Positions 1 to 9,465 of a stretch of 32,514 bases of DNA are shown piece by piece. The translations under genes were made by a program, and so were the position numbers. Source of the stretch: Oscillospiraceae bacterium (GTDB lineage: Bacteria; Bacillota; Clostridia; UMGS1810). The notes under the pieces were generated by a model that was not told the DNA's origin, ran no database searches, and saw only the letters and a program-made list of their open reading frames with translations. The stretch covers positions 1 through 32,514 of the forward strand of contig SVKG01000005.1 of the NCBI GenBank assembly GCA_015068565.1. The letters are read 5' to 3'. Position 1 is the stretch's first letter. The number at the start of each line of letters is the position of its first letter.

Positions 1-1161
1 GAAGGCGGTGCCGTGGGCTATATATCCGATAGAGACTGTGCTTTTGACGGATGTAACTTTGCCGTTAAAGTCAAAGACACCCGTGAGGCTCTTTTGAGTC
101 TTGCCAAAGCATACAGACAAAAATTTGATATCAAAGTAATCGGACTTACAGGAAGCGTAGGCAAGACCACCACCAAGGATATGATTGCATCAGCACTGTC
201 CGCAGGTGGCAGACAGGTTTTAAAAACCGAGGGAAATTTTAATAACGATATTGGTGTGCCTCTTACCTTGTTTGGTATAAGATCTCACCACAAAATCGGT
301 GTGGTTGAAATGGGTATGAACCATTTTGGCGAGATTTCAAAACTTACCGCCTGTGCAAAACCTGATATAGCGGTTATAACAAATATAGGTGAATCACATA
401 TAGAAAATTTAAAAAGCCGTCAGGGTATTTTGAAAGCCAAGTGCGAAATTTTCGAGGGCCTTGACGAAAACGGAATCGCCATTTTAAATGGTGATGACGA
501 ACTTCTTTACGGTATTAGGGAAAACATTTCCTTTAAGACAATATACTGCGGAATTGAAAATGCCTCATGTGACATTGTTGCCGGAAACATAAAATCCGGC
601 AACGAGGGCATTTCATTCACTGTTGACGGGGTAGAGTATTCCCTCACGACAGTAGGAAAACACAATGTAATCAATGCACTGTTTGCCATAGCGGCAGGCA
701 GAATTTTAGGTATAGATGACAAAGATATACGGGACGGTCTTGCCGGTTATGAAAGCAGCGGAATCCGTCAGAGTATAACGGAAAAAGACGGCATAAAGGT
801 TATTACCGATTGCTATAATGCAGCCCCGCTCTCTGTTAAAGCGGCGTTAGATGTGCTCACGGAGATTGCCCGTGGCAGAAAAATTGCCGTCCTCGGTGAT
901 ATGAAGGAACTTGGAGATAAAACCGAGCAGTATCACCGTGAGGTAGGAGAGTATGCCTCTACCAAAGGCATAGACAAACTCCTTGTTATAGGCGAATACG
1001 CAGAGTTCACTGCTGCCGGTGCAACTTGTCCCACACAGATTTTTGAGAGTAAAGCGGAACTTATTTCTTATCTTAAAACTGAATTGTCTGCCGGGGACAG
1101 TATTCTGTTCAAAGGCTCCCGTGCCATGAAACTTGAAGAGGTTGCCGGAGAATTTAACTGA
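1..1161 (+). CDS. murF: UDP-N-acetylmuramoyl-tripeptide--D-alanyl-D-alanine ligase, 5'-truncated by window edge
   Basis: Frame is open back to base 1 (E-G-G-A-V-G-Y). Contains the Mur ligase P-loop GLTGSVGKTTTKDMI, VVEMGMNHFGEISKL and TNIGESHIENL motifs. The ORF-track start at 13 is only the first in-frame GTG. Confidence 0.95.
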   Translation, partial: EGGAVGYISDRDCAFDGCNFAVKVKDTREALLSLAKAYRQKFDIKVIGLTGSVGKTTTKDMIASALSAGGRQVLKTEGNFNNDIGVPLTLFGIRSHHKIGVVEMGMNHFGEISKLTACAKPDIAVITNIGESHIENLKSRQGILKAKCEIFEGLDENGIAILNGDDELLYGIRENISFKTIYCGIENASCDIVAGNIKSGNEGISFTVDGVEYSLTTVGKHNVINALFAIAAGRILGIDDKDIRDGLAGYESSGIRQSITEKDGIKVITDCYNAAPLSVKAALDVLTEIARGRKIAVLGDMKELGDKTEQYHREVGEYASTKGIDKLLVIGEYAEFTAAGATCPTQIFESKAELISYLKTELSAGDSILFKGSRAMKLEEVAGEFN

Positions 1162-1215
1162 TAGCCGAACCGTAGTAATTTCAAACACGTTAATTGAAAG
1201 GGATGTACACTTGCG

Positions 1216-2175
1216 ATGAATGACATAATTGCAATTTCGGTTGTTGCTGTACTTGCTTTTGTTGTGTGTGCTGTGACAGGGCCGTTTATAATACCTTTTT
1301 TAAGACGCCTTAAATTCGGGCAGAAGATACTGGAAATCGGCCCGAGTTGGCATAAGTCAAAATCAGGCACACCCACCATGGGCGGGATAATTTTTATTAT
1401 CTCCACCGTTTTGGCGGCGTTGCTTTTGTTTCCCACAACAAAAGGATTTCTCCTTTGCGGAATCAGTGTGGCTTTTGGTCTGATAGGCTTTGCCGATGAT
1501 TTCATTAAAGTTGTAAAGAAAAGAAATCTGGGGCTTACCTCTATACAGAAACTTCTTTTGCAGATTTTTGTTTCCCTGATATTTGTTTTTATAGGCGAAC
1601 ATTATAAACTGTTTGATACCAGCATAACCGTTCCCTTTGTAAGTACCCCTCTTAATCTCTCGTGGGTATATTTCCCCTTTGCCGTGTTTGTTATGGTAGG
1701 GGTTACCAACAGTGTTAATCTCACTGACGGAGTAGATGGACTTGCTTCGTCGGTTTCAGCAGTTGTTAGCATATTTTTCACATTTTTGGCAATCTATTAT
1801 AATGAGGGCGAAATTGCCATGTTCTGTGCTGCCGTAACGGGCGGATGTCTTGGATTTTTGCTTTTCAATGCAAACCCCGCCAAAGTGTTTATGGGCGATA
1901 CCGGTTCACTGTTTTTGGGCGGAGCAATATGCGGTGCGGCTTTAATGCTTGAAGCACCCTTAGTGCTTGTTATAGCAGGTGGTGTGTTCGTGTTTGAAAC
2001 TGTATCTGTTATAATTCAGGTGATTTCTTTTAAAACAAGAGGAAAACGTGTATTTAAGATGACCCCCGTTCATCATCATTTTGAGATGTGTGGATGGTCA
2101 GAGAAAAAAATAGTTATCACAGCAGTTGCGGCAAGTGCAATTCTGTGTGCTTTGGCGTATATTTCGTGCATATAA
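1216..2175 (+). CDS. mraY: phospho-N-acetylmuramoyl-pentapeptide-transferase
   Basis: KSGTPTMGGI, NLTDGVDGLA, FMGDTGSLFLGG and TPVHHHFE motifs; multi-TM. Confidence 0.97.
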   Translation: MNDIIAISVVAVLAFVVCAVTGPFIIPFLRRLKFGQKILEIGPSWHKSKSGTPTMGGIIFIISTVLAALLLFPTTKGFLLCGISVAFGLIGFADDFIKVVKKRNLGLTSIQKLLLQIFVSLIFVFIGEHYKLFDTSITVPFVSTPLNLSWVYFPFAVFVMVGVTNSVNLTDGVDGLASSVSAVVSIFFTFLAIYYNEGEIAMFCAAVTGGCLGFLLFNANPAKVFMGDTGSLFLGGAICGAALMLEAPLVLVIAGGVFVFETVSVIIQVISFKTRGKRVFKMTPVHHHFEMCGWSEKKIVITAVAASAILCALAYISCI

Positions 2176-2199
2176 AATAAATTCAAGGAGGTATTGTCC

Positions 2200-3327
2200 A
2201 TGACATCAAACGAACTGCCACAGGGTAAAAGAGTTAAAAGTCAACGTCATATTGATTATACTTTCGCGGCGATAGTCGTTATATTGCTCACTTACGGACT
2301 TATAATGGTTTTTTCTGCCAGCAGTGCTTCGGCTCACTACCGTATGAACGATACCTTTTATTTTATTAAACGACAGTTTTTGTGGGCGGTTTTAGGCCTC
2401 GGTGCTATGTACGGAGTTTCTAAAATCCCTTATAAGGTGTATTATAAACTTGCTTTTCCCGCTCTTGCGGCATCGGTGGTTCTGCTTCTTTTGGTGCTGA
2501 CGCCTCTCGGTATTGAGGTAGGCGGTGCAAGAAGGTGGTTAGGTTTTAGTATCTTAACCTTCCAGCCATCGGAGATAGCCAAGTTCACATTGATAATATT
2601 CCTTGCAAAAAGCCTTTCCAAAAACCGTGATATTCTTAAAAATTTCTGGGGCGGATTTGTAGTATACCTTGTAATTATAGGTATAGTGGCAGGTATCGTC
2701 CTTTTAGAGCCTCACATGAGCGGTGCAATGGTAATGGTAGGCGTAGGCCTTATAATGATGTTTGCCGCAGGTGCAAAACTCAGCCATTATTTTTATATTG
2801 CGGGTCCTGTTGCTCTTGGTGTTGCCGGAATGATAATGGCGGCACCGTACCGGATGAAGAGATTTACCACATTCCTTGACCCGTTCTCCGATATGCTCGG
2901 TGACGGCTTCCAGGTGGTGCAGTCACTGTATGCCATAGGCTCCGGCGGACTTTACGGACTTGGCCTCGGACAGAGCAGACAAAAGTTTTTGTACCTTCCC
3001 GAACCCCAGAACGACTTTATCTTTTCAATTATATGCGAAGAACTTGGCTTCTTCGGTGCGCTTTTGGTTGTTGTGCTCTTTGCGGCACTTATCTGGAAGG
3101 GCATACAGATAGCGTTACATGCCCCCGATGCATTTTCGTCGTTTCTTGTAACAGGCATAACCTCACTTATAGGAGTGCAGGTAGTTCTCAATATTGCCGT
3201 AGTTACTTCGTCAATGCCGGCAACAGGTATAACACTGCCGTTTTTCAGTTACGGCGGAACGAGTCTGTTTATTATTCTTGCCGGTATGGGTGTGATTCTC
3301 AATGTTACGCGACATATTGAAAAATAA
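2200..3327 (+). CDS. ftsW: FtsW/SpoVE-type SEDS glycosyltransferase
   Basis: SEDS motifs GGARRWLGFSILTFQPSE, LPEPQNDFIFSIICEELG and LPFFSYGGTS. AAGGAGG lies 8 nt upstream of ATG 2200, preferred over TTG 2194. Confidence 0.93.
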   Translation: MTSNELPQGKRVKSQRHIDYTFAAIVVILLTYGLIMVFSASSASAHYRMNDTFYFIKRQFLWAVLGLGAMYGVSKIPYKVYYKLAFPALAASVVLLLLVLTPLGIEVGGARRWLGFSILTFQPSEIAKFTLIIFLAKSLSKNRDILKNFWGGFVVYLVIIGIVAGIVLLEPHMSGAMVMVGVGLIMMFAAGAKLSHYFYIAGPVALGVAGMIMAAPYRMKRFTTFLDPFSDMLGDGFQVVQSLYAIGSGGLYGLGLGQSRQKFLYLPEPQNDFIFSIICEELGFFGALLVVVLFAALIWKGIQIALHAPDAFSSFLVTGITSLIGVQVVLNIAVVTSSMPATGITLPFFSYGGTSLFIILAGMGVILNVTRHIEK

Positions 3328-3349
3328 CATTGAAGGGTAGGGTGTGCTT

Positions 3350-4453
3350 ATGAGAATAATTCTTGCCGGAGGCGGCACGGCAGGACATATCAATCCGGCA
3401 ATTGCAATTGCCGAAACTGTCCTGGCGGAAGAAAAGGATTCGGCCATATTGTTCGTCGGAACAAAAAAAGGTCTGGAAAGAACACTTGTGCCCAGAAAAA
3501 ATTTTGATATAGAGTATATCAATGTGGAAGGTATAAAGAATAAAAATGCAATAAAAAACATTTCCGTAGGCTTCAAGTATATAGCATCTGTAATAAAGTC
3601 GATGGAGATAATACGGAAATTTGCTCCTGACGTGGTTGTAGGTACAGGCGGCTATGTGTGTGCTCCTGTGGTGACCGCCGCAAATATGCTCAAAATTCCA
3701 ACTTTGATACACGAACAGAATGTATTTCCCGGTCGTGCCATTAAAGTTCTTGCAAAAAAATCGACTGTAACGGCAGTAAGTTTTGCCGAAAGCATAAAGT
3801 ACTTCAAAGATGCGGCAGAAATAATCATTTCCGGCAATCCTTTGCGTCCGGAAATATTGAATACCGACAGAGCAACTTCCCGCAGCGAACTGAATCTTGG
3901 CGGAGATAAACTTATAGTGGTGTTTGGCGGAAGCCTGGGAGCAAGAGCAATCAATGATGTTGTCTGCGATTACATAAATAAGTACGGCAACGAGTCAGGC
4001 GTGAGGATATGTGTTGCAACGGGCAGATACGGATACGAGCGAGTAAGACAAAGTGTTGACAGCACAAAGTACCCCAATGTCGATATACGGGAATACATTC
4101 ATAATATGGATAAAATCCTTACGGCGGCAGATCTTGTTGTGTGCCGTTCGGGTGCGATAACAGTTTCTGAGATAAGTGCTCTTGGAGTTCCTGCGGTGCT
4201 TGTGCCGTCTCCCAATGTGATAAATAATCATCAGGAATATAACGCCCGTGCACTGTCTGATAACGGTGCGGCAATCACTATTTTAGAAAAAGACTTTAAC
4301 GTACAAAGGCTCAGACAGGCGGTAGAAGATGTCCTTGGCAACGAAACCTTTGCTGACGAGATGCGGCACAGGGCAAAAGCGATGGGCAAACTCAATGCTA
4401 CACAGATCATATACGATAAACTTTGTAAAATAACCCGTAACGGAACTAAATAA
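3350..4453 (+). CDS. murG: UDP-N-acetylglucosamine--N-acetylmuramyl-(pentapeptide) pyrophosphoryl-undecaprenol N-acetylglucosamine transferase
   Basis: MRIILAGGGTAGHINPAIAIAE N-terminus, VGTGGYVCAPVV, GGSLGARAIND, CRSGAITVSEISALGVPAVLVPSP. Start set at ATG 3350. Confidence 0.96.
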   Translation: MRIILAGGGTAGHINPAIAIAETVLAEEKDSAILFVGTKKGLERTLVPRKNFDIEYINVEGIKNKNAIKNISVGFKYIASVIKSMEIIRKFAPDVVVGTGGYVCAPVVTAANMLKIPTLIHEQNVFPGRAIKVLAKKSTVTAVSFAESIKYFKDAAEIIISGNPLRPEILNTDRATSRSELNLGGDKLIVVFGGSLGARAINDVVCDYINKYGNESGVRICVATGRYGYERVRQSVDSTKYPNVDIREYIHNMDKILTAADLVVCRSGAITVSEISALGVPAVLVPSPNVINNHQEYNARALSDNGAAITILEKDFNVQRLRQAVEDVLGNETFADEMRHRAKAMGKLNATQIIYDKLCKITRNGTK

Positions 4454-4528
4454 TATATCCCCGCATATAATAAGGCATAAGCGGAACTGACGCGACTGCT
4501 TGATATTGTATGCGGAGGTGCATGGTTT

Positions 4529-5791
4529 ATGAGCGTTATCAAAATCCGCGGCGGCAGACATCTTGACGGCACGGTGGATGTTCACGGGTCAAAGAATGCA
4601 GTTTTGCCCATTCTTGCGGCTTCGTTTATAAATGGCGGAATAAGTATCATACATAATTGCCCCGATATTACAGACGTACGCACATCGATAGCCATTTTGG
4701 AACACCTTGGGTGTGAGGTGACTTTTAAAGATAACACAGTCACGGTAAATTCCCACAACGTAACGGGCACATCTATCCCTGACGAACTTATGAGGGAGAT
4801 GCGCTCATCAGTCATCTTTGCGGGAGCACTTGTATCAAAGATGGGACGGGCGGAACTGTCCTATCCTGGTGGATGCAAACTGGGGCATCGTCCCATAGAT
4901 TTACACTTGAATACGTTCAGAAAACTTGGTATAATAATAAATGAAGAACACGGAAGAATCCAATGCGATGCCACACAAGTGACACCTGCAAGGATTTTTC
5001 TTGATTTTCCCTCTGTGGGCGCTACGGAAAATATCATCCTTGCTGCAATCGGCGGAGAGGGAGTCACAACAATCATTAACGCGGCAAAAGAGCCTGAGAT
5101 AGTGGATTTGCAGAATTTTTTAAATTCTATGGGTGCCTGTGTCCGCGGCGGCGGAACGGATGTGGTTGAAATCACGGGAGGACGCCCTCTCGGTGACTGT
5201 GAATATACGGTTATACCCGACAGGATTTCCGCATCTACATATATGGCGGCAGTTGTTGCGGCAGGCGGTACGGGCGAGATAAGGAATGTAGTTCCCAACC
5301 ATGTTTCGGCGTTTATTGCCGTTATGCGTGAGTGCGGTGCAAGTGTTTCTGTACGGGACAGAACCATCAGGATTACCTCCTCCGGCAAAATACGTCCCGT
5401 AAAACTTATAAACACTATGCCGTATCCCGGCTTTCCTACCGATGCCCAGTCTCTGGTGATGAGCATTATGTCGGTGGCACGAGGTACGGGAATCATAAAG
5501 GAAAATATTTTTCAGGGCAGATACGCCCATGCCAATGAACTTGCTCGGATGGGTGCCGATATCAGTATTGCCGACAAAATCGCAGTTGTCCGCGGCGTAA
5601 GGCGGCTGTCAGGATGCGATGTGTATGCTGCGGATTTGCGCAGTGGTGCGGCATTGGCAGTGGCGGCACTTGCGGCAGAGGGAGAAACAACTGTTCACAA
5701 TGTGCACTATATTGACAGAGGATACGAATGCTTTGATAGGGCATTGGCCTCATTGGGTGCCGATATAGAGAGGATTGACGACATTGAATAA
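4529..5791 (+). CDS. murA: UDP-N-acetylglucosamine 1-carboxyvinyltransferase
   Basis: IRGGRHLDGTVDVHGSKNAVLPILAAS N-terminus, PGGCKLGHRPIDLHL, YPGFPTDAQ; GGAGG upstream. Confidence 0.95.
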   Translation: MSVIKIRGGRHLDGTVDVHGSKNAVLPILAASFINGGISIIHNCPDITDVRTSIAILEHLGCEVTFKDNTVTVNSHNVTGTSIPDELMREMRSSVIFAGALVSKMGRAELSYPGGCKLGHRPIDLHLNTFRKLGIIINEEHGRIQCDATQVTPARIFLDFPSVGATENIILAAIGGEGVTTIINAAKEPEIVDLQNFLNSMGACVRGGGTDVVEITGGRPLGDCEYTVIPDRISASTYMAAVVAAGGTGEIRNVVPNHVSAFIAVMRECGASVSVRDRTIRITSSGKIRPVKLINTMPYPGFPTDAQSLVMSIMSVARGTGIIKENIFQGRYAHANELARMGADISIADKIAVVRGVRRLSGCDVYAADLRSGAALAVAALAAEGETTVHNVHYIDRGYECFDRALASLGADIERIDDIE

Positions 5792-6563
5792 ATTGGAGTA
5801 TAATCAGGGGAGAGAAATCATCTCCCCTAAAATGCCCGAACCGCTCAGAAAAAAGTGGACAGGCAAACGTAAAGCGGGGATAATCTGTATATGTGCAGGA
5901 CTTCTCCTGGCGTTTTTGCTGTCACCGGTGTTTGATGTGGCGGATATCCGTGTAAATGGCACAGACAAAATCCCCGTAGAATCTGCAATCAGTGCTTCCG
6001 GCATAGTTAAGGGAGCAAGTATATTCAAGGTAAACCCCGGCAAAATCGAGAGTAAACTGACCACCATGGCGTATGTGGATACCGTAGAGGTTAAACGCAA
6101 ATTCCCGTCTGTGGTGGAGATAAATATAACAGAGAGCCGCGAGGCGGCGTACATATATTTTATAGGCAATTATGTAGGCATAGATGAAAACGGCAAAATT
6201 CTCGAAATAAAACAGAGCGCCGAGGATGTTGCTTTGCCTGTTATAGTAGGAACAAACGTCACTGAGTTCGGGATTGGCAATATGATTAAAATTGACGACG
6301 AGGACAAGCAAAAAACGGTGTTTGATATCGTAAAACAACTTGGCACAGCAGAGATCAGGGACTCCATAAAAACCATTGATGTTTTTGACCTTAACGATAT
6401 AAGGTTTTTCACCATATCGGAGGCAACCGTCAATATGGGCAGTATGGACGATATGATATATAAGATAGCGTTTCTTAAAAAGATATTGGAGGATAACGGA
6501 GATAACCGTGGTGCCTTTATTGATATGACCAATACGGACAAGGTTACTGTAAGAGGAAGCTGA
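5775..6563 (+). CDS. ftsQ: cell division protein FtsQ/DivIB (POTRA domain); start uncertain (TTG 5775 or ATG 5832)
   Basis: Single N-terminal TM, then POTRA-like VFDVADIRVNGTDKIPVESAISASGIVKGASIFKVNPGKIESKLTTMAYVDTVEVKRKFPSVVEINITE; position between murA and ftsZ. Confidence 0.85.
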   Translation: MTTLNKLEYNQGREIISPKMPEPLRKKWTGKRKAGIICICAGLLLAFLLSPVFDVADIRVNGTDKIPVESAISASGIVKGASIFKVNPGKIESKLTTMAYVDTVEVKRKFPSVVEINITESREAAYIYFIGNYVGIDENGKILEIKQSAEDVALPVIVGTNVTEFGIGNMIKIDDEDKQKTVFDIVKQLGTAEIRDSIKTIDVFDLNDIRFFTISEATVNMGSMDDMIYKIAFLKKILEDNGDNRGAFIDMTNTDKVTVRGS

Positions 6564-6587
6564 TGCACAGTCAGTCGGAGGAGTGTT

Positions 6588-7319
6588 ATGCGTAATAAGA
6601 AAGCCCAGAGTGCAATAGCAATAGTGCTTTTTATCGTTAGTTTTGTAATAGTTATCCAGATAAAGAGCGTAATGAAAAATAATGGTATGGACAGCACACA
6701 ACTGCAACGAATAGAGGATTTGCAGAAGGAACTGATAAAAGAGAAAGATAAAAACATTGACCTTAACAAGCAACTGCTCCAAGCCAACACCAACCTTGAA
6801 ACATACAGGGAGAACGCCCGTCAGAACGATACTGGTTCAAAAGCCATGGCGGAGGAACTTAAAAATGCCATGCTACTTGCGGGACTTACCGATGTAGAGG
6901 GCGAAGGTGTTACGGTAGTGCTTAAAGACAGTACGGAGCGGAGTGGAGAAAACTCTTCTGCCAATTACGTTATTCACGACCGTGACCTCAGGGATATTGT
7001 AAACGAACTTATAGGCTCGGGTGCGGAGGCAATAAGCATAAACGGAGAGCGTATAAGCAGTAAGAGTGCAATCCGTTGTGTAGGTCCGACTATTACAATA
7101 AATAATAATTACTATGCTCCGCCTTTTACCATAAAGGCGATAGGCGACCCCGATACACTGGAAGCGGGACTCAATATAAGAGATGGTGTGGTGGATGTTA
7201 TGAGAGCCTTCAAGATTGATGTCACCATCACAAAATCCAACAAACTGCAAATACCCCGTTATAACGGAACTGTCACATATAAACATGCCGAGGAAGTAAA
7301 ACGCACGGCTGCAAGGTAA
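6588..7319 (+). CDS. DUF881 family protein (TM + coiled-coil + extracellular domain)
   Basis: N-terminal TM, coiled coil (QLQRIEDLQKELIKEKDKNIDLNKQLLQAN), then GLTDVEGEGVTVVLKDS...IVNELIGSGAEAISINGERI..., typical of DUF881 proteins in the ftsQ-ftsZ interval. Confidence 0.88.
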   Translation: MRNKKAQSAIAIVLFIVSFVIVIQIKSVMKNNGMDSTQLQRIEDLQKELIKEKDKNIDLNKQLLQANTNLETYRENARQNDTGSKAMAEELKNAMLLAGLTDVEGEGVTVVLKDSTERSGENSSANYVIHDRDLRDIVNELIGSGAEAISINGERISSKSAIRCVGPTITINNNYYAPPFTIKAIGDPDTLEAGLNIRDGVVDVMRAFKIDVTITKSNKLQIPRYNGTVTYKHAEEVKRTAAR

Positions 7320-7334
7320 TATGGAGGAGATATC

Positions 7335-7742
7335 ATGCTGGTTATAATATCAATAATATTGGGCATACTACTTGCTTTTGCGGTTGATTGGTATATACCC
7401 GTTTCTCTCACATCGTATTTTGCAATCGTAATTCTGGCGGCGCTTGACTCAATATTCGGCGGATTCCGTTCATCTCTTGAAAAAAAGTTTGACTACACAA
7501 TATTTGTTACGGGTCTTGTGGGCAATTCGGCTATTGCGGTGTTTTTGATGTACATAGGTCAGCGCCTGGGAGCAGATTTGTATCTTGCGGCAGTGCTGGT
7601 GTTCGGTACAAGGATGTTCCAGAACTTTGCCATTATCAGAAGGTTTTATATTAAAGTGCTGGTCGAAAAAAGACGGGAAAGACGATTTAAGGCGCTTCGT
7701 GAGGCTTCAAAAGAGGGAAAAACCCCTGAAAAACAGGAATAA
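7335..7742 (+). CDS. sbp: small basic family protein (DUF1290)
   Basis: Small multi-TM protein directly upstream of ftsZ and after DUF881; LVIISIILGILLAFAVDWYIP...YFAIVILAALDSIFGGFRSSLEKKFD. Confidence 0.85.
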   Translation: MLVIISIILGILLAFAVDWYIPVSLTSYFAIVILAALDSIFGGFRSSLEKKFDYTIFVTGLVGNSAIAVFLMYIGQRLGADLYLAAVLVFGTRMFQNFAIIRRFYIKVLVEKRRERRFKALREASKEGKTPEKQE

Positions 7743-7775
7743 AATAATATTTTTAAAAAAATATTAAAAAATATA

Positions 7776-7804
7776 TGGAAATTGTTAAAAAAGTATGATA
7801 CAAT
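7776..7804 (+). promoter_or_regulatory. candidate ftsZ promoter
   Basis: -35 TGGAAA (7776-7781), 17-bp spacer, -10 TACAAT (7799-7804), upstream of ftsZ in an AT-rich gap. Confidence 0.5.
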
Positions 7805-7844
7805 AAGTAATAATCGAAAAATAGTAGATTGAGGAGGTTACGTT

Positions 7845-8915
7845 GTGTTGGAATTTGAAAACGCAAAAGAGAATGTATGCATTATGAAAGTTGTCGGAGT
7901 AGGCGGCGGTGGTAATAATGCTGTTAACCGCATGATAGAAGAAAAACTCGACGGCATAGAATTTATTGCAATAAATACGGACAAGCAGGTACTTTACGGA
8001 GATGCAGGTTCCAAAGCGGGACTTAAAATCCAGATAGGTGAGAAACTCACCAAGGGTCTTGGCGCAGGTGCAAATCCCGAAATCGGTAAAAAAGCGGCAG
8101 AAGAAAGCACAGAGGAAATCAAACAGGCTCTTAAAGATACCAATATGGTATTTATAACATCAGGTATGGGCGGCGGTACAGGTACCGGTGCGGCTCCTGT
8201 TGTTGCCTCTATTGCCAAAGAGATGGGTATACTTACTGTCGGCGTTGTTACAAAACCCTTCCGTTTTGAAGGTAAACGCAGAATGGAACAGGCAGAACTT
8301 GGTATAGAAGAACTCAAAAAATGTGTGGATGCTCTTGTTGTTATCCCCAACGAAAAACTTCTGGAAGTTTCAGATACAAAGACTTCAATGCAGGGCGCAT
8401 TCAAGATGGCAGACGATGTTCTTGGTCAGAGCGTAAAGGGTATTTCTGCATTGATTACACATCCCGGATTTATCAACCTCGATTTTGCTGATATCAAATC
8501 AGTAATGGGCGATACCGGTATAGTACATATGGGTATAGGCCGTGCAACAGGCGAGAACAGAGCAGAAAACGCTGCCAAACTTGCTATCAACAGCCCCTTG
8601 CTCGAAACCACTATCGAAGGCGCAACTCAGGCTATGATCAATATTGCCGGCAGCAGTGATATTACATTGTTTGAGGTTAATGCAGCGATGGATCTCATTT
8701 ATCAACTTGTTGATAAAGATGCCAACATCATATTCGGTACATCTATTGACGAAAGCCTTAACGACGAAGTTGTTGTTACAGTTGTTGCAACCGGATTTGA
8801 AGAAGATAAAAGAAAAATCGGCGCATTCAGTGTAGAGGACCCGGTAATTAACATCACCAAGTTTGATGAGGGCGATATCAACGTTCCCGATTTTTTAAGA
8901 GGTAAGGAAAACTAA
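7845..8915 (+). CDS. ftsZ: cell division protein FtsZ
   Basis: [14 protein letters not shown], tubulin signature [12 protein letters not shown]-terminal peptide [13 protein letters not shown] start with GAGGAGG upstream. Confidence 0.98.
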   Translation: MLEFENAKENVCIMKVVGVGGGGNNAVNRMIEEKLDGIEFIAINTDKQVLYGDAGSKAGLKIQIGEKLTKGLGAGANPEIGKKAAEESTEEIKQALKDTNMVFITSGMGGGTGTGAAPVVASIAKEMGILTVGVVTKPFRFEGKRRMEQAELGIEELKKCVDALVVIPNEKLLEVSDTKTSMQGAFKMADDVLGQSVKGISALITHPGFINLDFADIKSVMGDTGIVHMGIGRATGENRAENAAKLAINSPLLETTIEGATQAMINIAGSSDITLFEVNAAMDLIYQLVDKDANIIFGTSIDESLNDEVVVTVVATGFEEDKRKIGAFSVEDPVINITKFDEGDINVPDFLRGKEN

Positions 8916-8932
8916 TATTTAAATAATCATCA

Positions 8933-8970
8933 AAATCCGCACATTCTTTTAAGCGTGTGCGGATTTGTTT
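8933..8970 (+). terminator. rho-independent terminator after ftsZ
   Basis: AAATCCGCACA (8933-8943) pairs with TGTGCGGATTT (8956-8966), followed by GTTTT. Confidence 0.8.
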
Positions 8971-8987
8971 TAATAAGGAGTTTTAGT

Positions 8988-9461
8988 ATGAAATGCCCCT
9001 ATTGTGAAAATAATGAGAGTAAGGTTATAGATTCCCGACCTGTTGATGACGGCAACTCCATACGCCGCAGACGTGAGTGTCTTGCCTGTACGCGCCGTTT
9101 TACAACTTATGAGCAGATTGAGTCTGTTCCTCTGGTTGTTATTAAAAAAGACGGTAAACGTCAGGTATATAACAGGCAGAAGATTTTCAGCGGAATCCTC
9201 CGTGCTTGTGAAAAGACCCATGTAACCGTTGCGCAGATAGAGAGTGTTGTTCAGGATATCGAGGCAGAACTTTTCAATTCCATGGATAGCGAAATCCCCT
9301 CCACCCATATCGGTAATCTTGTTATGGAAAGGCTTAAAAAACTCGACCCCATAGCCTATGTACGCTTTGCTTCCGTTTACCGTGAGTTTAAGGATGTGTC
9401 TACGTTTATGGAGGAACTCAACAGTATTATTCAGTCGGGCAAACAGGACAAACCGGAGTAA
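8988..9461 (+). CDS. nrdR: transcriptional regulator NrdR
   Basis: MKCPYCENNESKVIDSRPVDDGNSIRRRRECLACTRRFTTYEQIE: CxxC...CxxC zinc ribbon plus ATP-cone. Start ATG 8988 follows AAGGAG; the listed 8955 GTG lies in the preceding hairpin. Confidence 0.96.
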   Translation: MKCPYCENNESKVIDSRPVDDGNSIRRRRECLACTRRFTTYEQIESVPLVVIKKDGKRQVYNRQKIFSGILRACEKTHVTVAQIESVVQDIEAELFNSMDSEIPSTHIGNLVMERLKKLDPIAYVRFASVYREFKDVSTFMEELNSIIQSGKQDKPE

Positions 9462-9465
9462 AACT

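Noticed and set aside
4861-5496. 211-aa minus-strand ORF
   Set aside because: Antisense to murA.
5922-6782. 286-aa minus-strand ORF
   Set aside because: Antisense to ftsQ/DUF881, which have clear domain signatures and ribosome-binding sites; Cys/Tyr/His-rich shadow-frame composition.
7745-7766. Perfect AT-only palindrome TAATATTTTT-AA-AAAAATATTA before ftsZ
   Set aside because: Low-complexity A/T sequence; likely an UP-element-like or weak terminator context, not distinguishable from composition.
8955-8987. N-terminal extension of NrdR in the ORF track
   Set aside because: GTG 8955 lies in the ftsZ terminator hairpin; conserved NrdR starts at MKCPYC with a good ribosome-binding site.
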